From contig NC_088179.1 in assembly GCF_028769735.1 (NCBI RefSeq), forward strand, positions 1,240,001-1,304,000: 64,000 bases of DNA. Direction: 5' to 3'. The translations under genes were made by a program, and so were the position numbers. Each line of letters opens with the position of its first letter. The first letter of the stretch is position 1. The DNA is from Zonotrichia leucophrys gambelii. Taxonomy: Eukaryota; Chordata; Aves; Passeriformes; Passerellidae. The notes beneath the pieces are model-generated. The model was not told the origin of the DNA and ran no database searches. It saw only the letters and a program-made list of their open reading frames with translations. Positions 59,601 to 64,000 of this stretch are shown here, piece after piece.

Positions 59601-60221
59601 GCCCAGCTCTGGCCTCCCACAGGTCCCAGGCCATGACTAAAACCCTTTACATCACGAGTTCTACAAAGGAGGATGCTAACTTTGGCTGGCAAGCCTCCAT
59701 CTCAAGGCAGGGGAGACAGAGAGGCAAAGCAAATTCCTGCTCTGGCCAGCCATGCCAGCTGCTGCCCCTAACCCTTCTGACTGACCTGGCATTTGGGGAG
59801 CACTGCCAGGCAGGCAGCACATGGGAGCAGCTCTTGGAGGCACAGCCAGGCTGTTTTCCTGTTTGCATGGCACTCAGCACAGCAAAATTCCAGTACGTGG
59901 ATGCCACTGCCATTTTTTACTGTAATGTAAGTAAATATGAAGCAAAATGCTTCCAGAACTCATGAAATCAGAGAAGTTTGCAGTGTGCTAACCAGGGTAA
60001 GATGTGATGTTGCCAGAACAGAGAGACTGGGTCAGTGCAGCTGAGTTATCTGTACCTGAAAGAGGCTGGCAGCTTCCAGGACTTTCTGTACATTTTGCTT
60101 TGTGATGAGCATCTTGCTGGTGTAAGTGTAGTCCAGGAGTATATTCATGGTTTCTGCATCAACTCCTTTTAGTATGATCTTCTCCTCATATTTCTCTCTT
60201 AAGTCATTGCAGAACATGGCC
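44387..60221 (-). CDS. KLHL6: Kelch-like protein 6 (KLHL6), exons 2-7 of a spliced gene; 5' end outside window
   Basis: KLHL6 is a BTB-BACK-Kelch substrate adaptor for the Cullin-3 ubiquitin ligase, expressed mainly in B lymphocytes and needed for germinal-centre responses; Roquin-2 is a reported substrate in human cells. Six minus-strand exons join through GT-AG introns: 60221-60056, 54585-54136, 52053-51816, 48455-48253, 47190-46977 and 44688-44387. They give 523 residues plus stop with no frameshift. The product has the end of the BTB domain, a BACK domain with the [13 protein letters not shown] core, and six Kelch repeats marked by Gly-Gly doublets (MIIGG, YISGG, YVIGG, YVIGG, YVVGG, FITGG). 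It ends in VVPGAVSV as in mammalian KLHL6. The human protein is about 621 residues, so roughly 98 residues, encoded by exon 1, are missing and should lie beyond 64000. The close match through BACK and Kelch separates it from KLHL24 and other paralogues. Confidence 0.93.
45427..45757 (-). mobile_element. CR1 LINE 3' fragment, minus orientation
   Basis: The plus strand opens ACAGAATCACGGAATTGTAA then GGTTGGAAGAGACCTCTGGA and continues with GGGCAGCTGTTCCAGTGCTC, CCTCAGGCTGAGGTGGAACT and CCTTGTCCTGTCCCTGGCCAC. This is the reverse complement of a CR1 3' end, so it lies in the same orientation as KLHL6. The right end fades around 45735-45770. Confidence 0.92.
46254..46281. repeat. TG/CA microsatellite
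   Basis: A (GT)n run followed by TATATGTGCACACACA within KLHL6 intron 6; partly self-complementary. Confidence 0.75.
46977..47190 (-). CDS. KLHL6: KLHL6 exon 6
   Basis: The acceptor is GGTGCCAG with the AG at 47192-47191; the exon opens GCTGCTCCC (residues AAP) in phase 0 after exon 5 GAG. It encodes the fourth Kelch repeat with [20 protein letters not shown] and most of the fifth ([14 protein letters not shown]). The donor is G|GTAAGTG after the first base of a glycine codon. Confidence 0.93.
47191..48252 (-). other. KLHL6: KLHL6 intron 5
   Basis: About 1.06 kb, AT-rich, with donor GAG|GTAAGAG and acceptor GGTGCCAG. No repeat or exon recognised inside. Confidence 0.85.
48253..48455 (-). 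CDS. KLHL6: KLHL6 exon 5
   Basis: The acceptor is CACTACAG with the AG at 48457-48456; the exon opens GTGGCAAA, completing the split glycine codon of ISGGKE. It encodes the rest of the second Kelch repeat ([13 protein letters not shown]) and the third ([19 protein letters not shown]). It ends NCWSE with donor GAG|GTAAGAG, phase 0. Confidence 0.93.
48456..51815 (-). other. KLHL6: KLHL6 intron 4
   Basis: About 3.4 kb. The plus strand is strongly purine-biased from roughly 50020 to 50590, so the transcript there is pyrimidine-rich. No CR1 or LTR recognised. Open frames inside have no family resemblance. Confidence 0.8.
51816..52053 (-). CDS. KLHL6: KLHL6 exon 4
   Basis: The acceptor is TGCATTTAG with the AG at 52055-52054; the exon opens ATCATTACA (IIT) in phase 0. 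It encodes the linker [13 protein letters not shown], the first Kelch repeat ([18 protein letters not shown]) and the start of the second ([13 protein letters not shown]). It ends TCA G with donor G|GTAAGG, phase 1. Confidence 0.93.
52054..54135 (-). other. KLHL6: KLHL6 intron 3
   Basis: About 2.1 kb, with donor GAG|GTGAGTC and acceptor CATTTAG. It contains a 9-bp triplicated repeat at 53312-53338 in a GC- and CpG-richer segment (about 53030-53610). That segment keeps a 179-codon minus frame open by composition only. Confidence 0.8.
53312..53338. repeat. 9-bp repeat GTGACACAG, three copies
   Basis: Three exact tandem copies of GTGACACAG inside KLHL6 intron 3. The translated TCVTCVT pattern in the overlapping frame is a by-product. 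Confidence 0.92.
54136..54585 (-). CDS. KLHL6: KLHL6 exon 3 (end of BTB and BACK domain)
   Basis: The acceptor is GTGCCCACAG with the AG at 54587-54586; the exon opens TTCCTGCGC (FLR) in phase 0. It encodes 150 residues: [12 protein letters not shown] at the BTB end, the BACK domain ([13 protein letters not shown], then [36 protein letters not shown]) and the start of the linker MYHLSGNE. The donor is GAG|GTGAGT. The exon is markedly richer in GC and CpG than its introns. Confidence 0.94.
54895..55128. repeat. 120-bp tandem duplication, two diverged copies
   Basis: Both copies start GCACTGGCAATCATGGAGTT and share CAGTTTGCTTCCCCTACTTC and GTGAAGGC ends. Copy 1 is 54895-55014. Copy 2 is 55015-55128 and lacks several bases around the GCACAAATAAGG part. 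The substitutions between them show the duplication is not very recent. Confidence 0.93.
55808..55820. repeat. Homopolymer A13
   Basis: Thirteen consecutive A bases preceded by TTAAATT; no element could be identified ending here. Confidence 0.85.
57710..58110. repeat. About 70-bp GC-rich minisatellite, six units
   Basis: The landmark GATCTGAG recurs at 57738, 57806, 57877, 57946, 58017 and 58087, spacings of 68-71 bases. Each unit contains CAGACCCCTGCAGGGCTGTT, CCTGGGGGAATGGAGGCGATC and CCGGCCAGAGCC or close variants. Unit lengths drift by one to three bases, so no single frame is shared by all. Even so, minus frames of 94-151 codons stay open because the unit lacks stops. I regard these as artefacts. 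It lies in KLHL6 intron 2. Confidence 0.93.
59264..59335 (-). mobile_element. CR1 LINE fragment, minus orientation
   Basis: The plus strand reads CTTTTCTCCAAACTGAGCAC, CCCCAGCTCCCTAAGCAGAT and CCTCACAGGACTTGTGTTCCAG. This is the reverse complement of the mid-3' CR1 segment that normally reads CTGGAGCACAAGTCCTGTGA. Only this internal part can be recognised; the 3' tail is missing or diverged. Confidence 0.8.
59451..59464. repeat. (CA)n microsatellite
   Basis: About seven CA dinucleotides in KLHL6 intron 2. Confidence 0.85.
60056..60221 (-). CDS. KLHL6: KLHL6 exon 2 (BTB domain part)
   Basis: The acceptor is CTTTCCAG with the AG at 60223-60222; the exon opens G|GCC ATG, where the first G completes an arginine codon begun in exon 1 (phase 2). 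It encodes [19 protein letters not shown], the DYTYTSKM core and [13 protein letters not shown], the second half of the BTB fold that mediates dimerisation and Cullin-3 contact. The donor is CAG|GTACAG. The internal ATG is not the start of the protein. Confidence 0.93.
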
Positions 60222-63200
60222 CTGGAAAGAAAGGCATTTATCTTTTACTGCATTCCTGTTAGGATGAGGCATTCTGAAAACATTGGGCTATTTAGATTTC
60301 AACACAGAATACTCTGATTGCTTCATATTTTATGCAATTACTCCTGTTGAAAAGAAACAAGAAAATTTCTTTTTGTTGCACTTCTACCTCTGTACTCATG
60401 AGTTTGATAAGGCATAGACACAGGATGGATTCCTCTGTGCTGTCCCCTACAGCAGACCTGGGGCTCCATGGCAGCAAAAGGATTTAATACCAGTGGGGGG
60501 CAAGGGGAGAATGGATTATGGATTTTCTTCTCATTTAGAGTCCGACTTTTCTTCTGCTAAATGTTGGGATTGTAGAGTTGGTACCTCTTGGTTAGAGAAG
60601 CAATTGAATTTGCATGAATTGGAACTACTGTTAGTTACTGCCTAACATTTCACAGATGTAGATAGCAACTCTTCTCTGGTGGATAATACTGCAGCTGAAA
60701 GGTGACCACCAGACATACCTTTGGCACTAGGCAGATATTTCAGAAAAAATTAGAAATTCTCTATTTTAAACCATTTTACATTGTGACAGCTGCAAGACAA
60801 ACACATACATCTTCCTCTGCAAATTCAATTCATAGATTTAAGTATTTCTTCCAATGCTTTTTGCTTTTACTTAGGATTTTGATCAGTCCCTTCTTGTTCG
60901 CTGCATTCAGAGAACGAGATGTCACATCATTTGGAATCTGTCTCAACAGATCAGAATTATATGAGTCCACTTGTAACTGCATTGGTGAAAAACATGTGCA
61001 GATCTAAAGTGTAATTAGAAGCACTCTTTACCCTGCATTCCAAGCCCTTCTTTGTTAGTCATACACAATGTTGACAGGACAATGCAACCTGGGAAATGGC
61101 TAGAGGTCCCAAGTGTTGGGCCATGCTTTTCTTGTAAAAGAAATGCCTGAATTAAGCTGTCTGATTGACAGATCTTACTGGAACCAAGACATAAACAGAT
61201 TTTATTGCAAAGCAGTTAGGCACAATGAATGGCAAATGGATGGAAGATACCAGCTGCTACTTGCTCTAAGAACTACCTGTTCCTTACCTCAGCAGAAATT
61301 TCATAGCAAGGTCTTGGTTACCTCAATGTGCAAAACTGCCTCTGGATAGAGAGGCCTAACTTTTGAGCAGGAAATTTGGGCAGAGAAGTTACTTGTCAGA
61401 AAAGTTGTTCTGCCAAAATTCTCATTTTTCTTTCACTCAGCCCATTAGAGGTTTTTGCTTTGCTGCCCTGCCTCATGGTCCAGCTTCTGCAGCTACTGAA
61501 ATCAGAATATTTCAAAGGCACTTGGACAAATGCTCCTTAACTTCAGTGACCACAAGACTGGGATCCATTTAGCTTCTCTCCCTCTGGCACTATCAAGGGA
61601 TGTGTGGGCAGGGGCCATCTGAAAGCAGCAGCCCTGAGTTCCCACTTGTCCCAGGGAATGGGTTTCAGCACGGAGGGGAGGTTGGCACAGCGGAGCTGTT
61701 TCGGTCATGCGGGATTGACGGGTGCCGGATGTTTCATCTGAACGAGAGCCAGGCCATGGAGGGTGCAGGTGGTGTCTGCTCTTCTTCCTTTCATCTCTTT
61801 AGCTGGTGACTCCAGACTTGTCTTGACCCATCCCTGTCGGGCAGGTGAGAGTCTCACTTCTGTCCCACAGACCAGAGTGTTTGCTGGGGTCAGTCAGAGA
61901 TACCCAGGGTGACACTTGTGCAAGGCTGCTCAGAAACCACCTCAGCATTCTGCTGTGGCTGTGCACAGGGCTCTGGTCAAAGTGCTTAGGCCTATCTGTC
62001 TCCTGATCTTTGTAATTGGCTTAGAGCTGCCATCCACTCCCAATTTTGTAGGGTGTGGATTGATGTAATGTGAGCTGCAGAAATCACACCTCTAAAGCAT
62101 GGTGCTCTAGATCGTGGCAGGGCTGAATTGGGCAGTGCTGACTGCGGTGCCCTTCCTTCTACTCAAGTGGAGAGGTTCTCATTCCCACCCTGTGTGCTGG
62201 CAAGGGGAACACCTGATCTCAAGCTGATCAGGCTGAGCTTCTCTCCTAGGGATTAAAATGCTGCCTCTGAATCTTTCTGAACTCACCCTCAGGAGGCTCT
62301 AAATCCTTCAGATGTGGTTACTAATTCCATTGTATGCTTCCCTGGTTCTTGTCCCTGTGTAATTCTAAACTGCACCTTTAAACCAACAGGTACTCCAAGA
62401 AATGCACATCTGAATTGAGGGCCCAGTACCAAATTTAGATACCCAAAAATGGGTAATTTTAGAAAAAATTCTAAGTTTTTTCTAATTTAAAATCAGAGAA
62501 ATCTCAGTAAAATAAATGATGGATTGCAGTTTCATGAAGCACTTTTTAAGCACCGTCCCACACTGGAATGCTTGTGCTTGGAATTATGAACCTGACTTCA
62601 AACAACCATGCTGGAGCCCGAGGATGCTCTGGGATGCTTCAACCTCTCCCAGCCCCATTCTCCCACTACTCTTGGGCAGTGCAGGATTAAAGAGCTACTG
62701 TTCCACCTTAGCTAGTGTTTCCCTTCTCTGCCTTGCTGTCATCACAGAGGTAAATGGAGAGTTAATGTTTTTATGTCTGTGGGTGCAGGACATCACAAGA
62801 ATCAGCCTATCTGCTCTGCAGCAGTGCTGAAGAAGGCCTAGAAGGGGTTAGCTCTGTTTAAGTGCTTGTCAGCTACTGTGGGTTGCCCACACTGCAGCAC
62901 CAGCCTCAGGAAGGGGTTGTGTAATGTGCAGGGGAGTGAAGCCCTTGAGTCACTGGGTCCCTTTGCTTTACTCCTGTGCTTGGCTCTTGGAGGTGCTGTC
63001 ATAGCATGGAAAGTGCTCACAGGGGCAGTGGGATTTAAGAATTCCTTCTTTCTCTGGGGCCATGCAGCTCCCAGAGAGTTGTGGCAAGATGAATGAAGGC
63101 TCCTTGTGAGCAGCAGAACCAGCAAAGCTCAGTTCCCTGCAGACTTGTGTCCTCCTTTCCCTCCTCACAGTAACCTCAGCTTCCCCTTCCTGAGCCCTCC

Positions 63201-64000
63201 GTTCTCCCTCCTTATTCCTCTCACACACTGCAGGGTCCCTCCCAGGAGCTCAGCCCTGTGCTGGCTGTGCCCAGGGCAGTGTGGTTGTTCTGGGCACTGT
63301 GTGCTGCCTGTTACCCTGCACTGAGGGTGCCAGCCCAGCATCCCTCCTCTCCCAGCTGCAGACTTCCATCAAACTCATGGGAACTTCAGGTTTGAGATTT
63401 CCATCCTGTGCCACATGTGATTGAAACTAACCCAAAGGGTCGTGACAAGAGGCACTGGCAGACAGTGAGGTGCAATAAATCTCAGCTCTGTGGGAAGCCA
63501 AGCCAAACAGAAGCACCCAGAGGGGCAGACCCTGCACACATGTGCAGCTGCCTTGGGGTGGGCCAGGCTGTAGCTCAGGAAAAGCTCAGTGGAAAGCTGG
63601 CCAAGGGCTGTTCTCATAAAACTATCTTACCTGGTTTTAACTGGGAAGTCCTTCTGATTGCAGCACCTTTACTTATAGTGAAATTGGGGGTTTTTTTTGT
63701 CAAAGTATCATTATGATAATTTTTATTTTAATTTGTGCATCTGCTATCCATTATGCACACAATGTTGGTAAGAAATATTTGGGAATCTCTGCTTTTAGCT
63801 GTATATTTTCTCATATGCAATAAATGTAGTCTCTCTGTAGAAATAATACCTGTCTCCAAATATTTACAGACACAATCTCTATTCTAGATTAGAAAAGCAG
63901 AACTGTTCTGGCACTACCAGCAAAGCTTACCAGACTCCAGTAAAATTAGCTCTCTGCTCATGTCACAAGTGGTCACAGGTCCTTTTTTCTCGTGTTTCCC
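60222..64000 (-). other. KLHL6: KLHL6 intron 1 (partial)
   Basis: No sequence here encodes the missing N-terminal BTB half, whose expected end is a conserved HRVVLAAASNYFR-type motif. Exon 1 and the promoter must therefore lie to the right of base 64000. I see no repeat family I can name in this stretch; open frames are short and unconserved. Confidence 0.75.

Larger units (their letters stand above)
54586..60055 (-). other. KLHL6: KLHL6 intron 2
   Basis: About 5.5 kb, with donor CAG|GTACAG and acceptor GCCCACAG. It holds a 120-bp tandem duplication, a 13-base A run, a roughly 70-bp minisatellite, a CR1 fragment and a (CA)n microsatellite. No additional exon is seen. Confidence 0.82.

Noticed and set aside
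1..64000. CRISPR arrays, operons, bacterial promoters, prophage or plasmid features
   Set aside because: The window is vertebrate nuclear DNA with spliced genes and CR1/ERV repeats; tandem arrays here lack repeat-spacer structure.

Overview
The window is nuclear DNA from a bird, most probably a passerine. The evidence is three single-copy vertebrate genes whose translations read as AMER3, GPR148 and KLHL6, several CR1 LINE 3' tails in both orientations, and two endogenous-retrovirus LTRs. One LTR resembles a family I recall from songbird genomes. Species assignment is inference. Most of the window is non-coding, as expected for vertebrate DNA.

Layout. Positions 1-5757 are non-coding and hold the downstream flank of AMER3. 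AMER3 (minus, 8772-5758) is one uninterrupted 1004-codon reading frame inside a single exon whose acceptor lies 20-21 bases before the ATG. About 28 kb without recognisable coding sequence follows (8794-36838). It contains a C-rich 30-31 bp minisatellite, CR1 fragments, a minus-strand LTR at 30469-31051 and a 401-bp solo LTR at 33725-34125 with perfect 6-bp target-site duplications. GPR148 (plus, 36839-37897) is an intronless seven-transmembrane receptor. From 37898 to 44386 there are a 28-bp minisatellite, short duplications and a strong G-quadruplex motif. KLHL6 (minus, 60221-44387) then occupies the right part of the window. Its exons 2-7 are all present with clean GT-AG junctions, and exon 1 (start codon and first part of the BTB domain) must lie beyond base 64000. 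KLHL6 introns carry CR1 fragments, a roughly 70-bp minisatellite and a 120-bp tandem duplication.

The three genes do not form a pathway. AMER3 scaffolds APC/Axin in Wnt signalling, GPR148 is an orphan receptor, and KLHL6 is a Cullin-3 substrate adaptor of B lymphocytes. As I recall the human map, AMER3 and GPR148 are neighbours on 2q21 while KLHL6 is on 3q27, so 37.9-44.4 kb spans a synteny junction relative to human.

I did not find a new biological system. The best items are the dated ERV insertion, the minimal AUG-stop uORF and the post-stop splice donor at AMER3, the motif-degenerate receptor, the synteny junction and the minisatellites.
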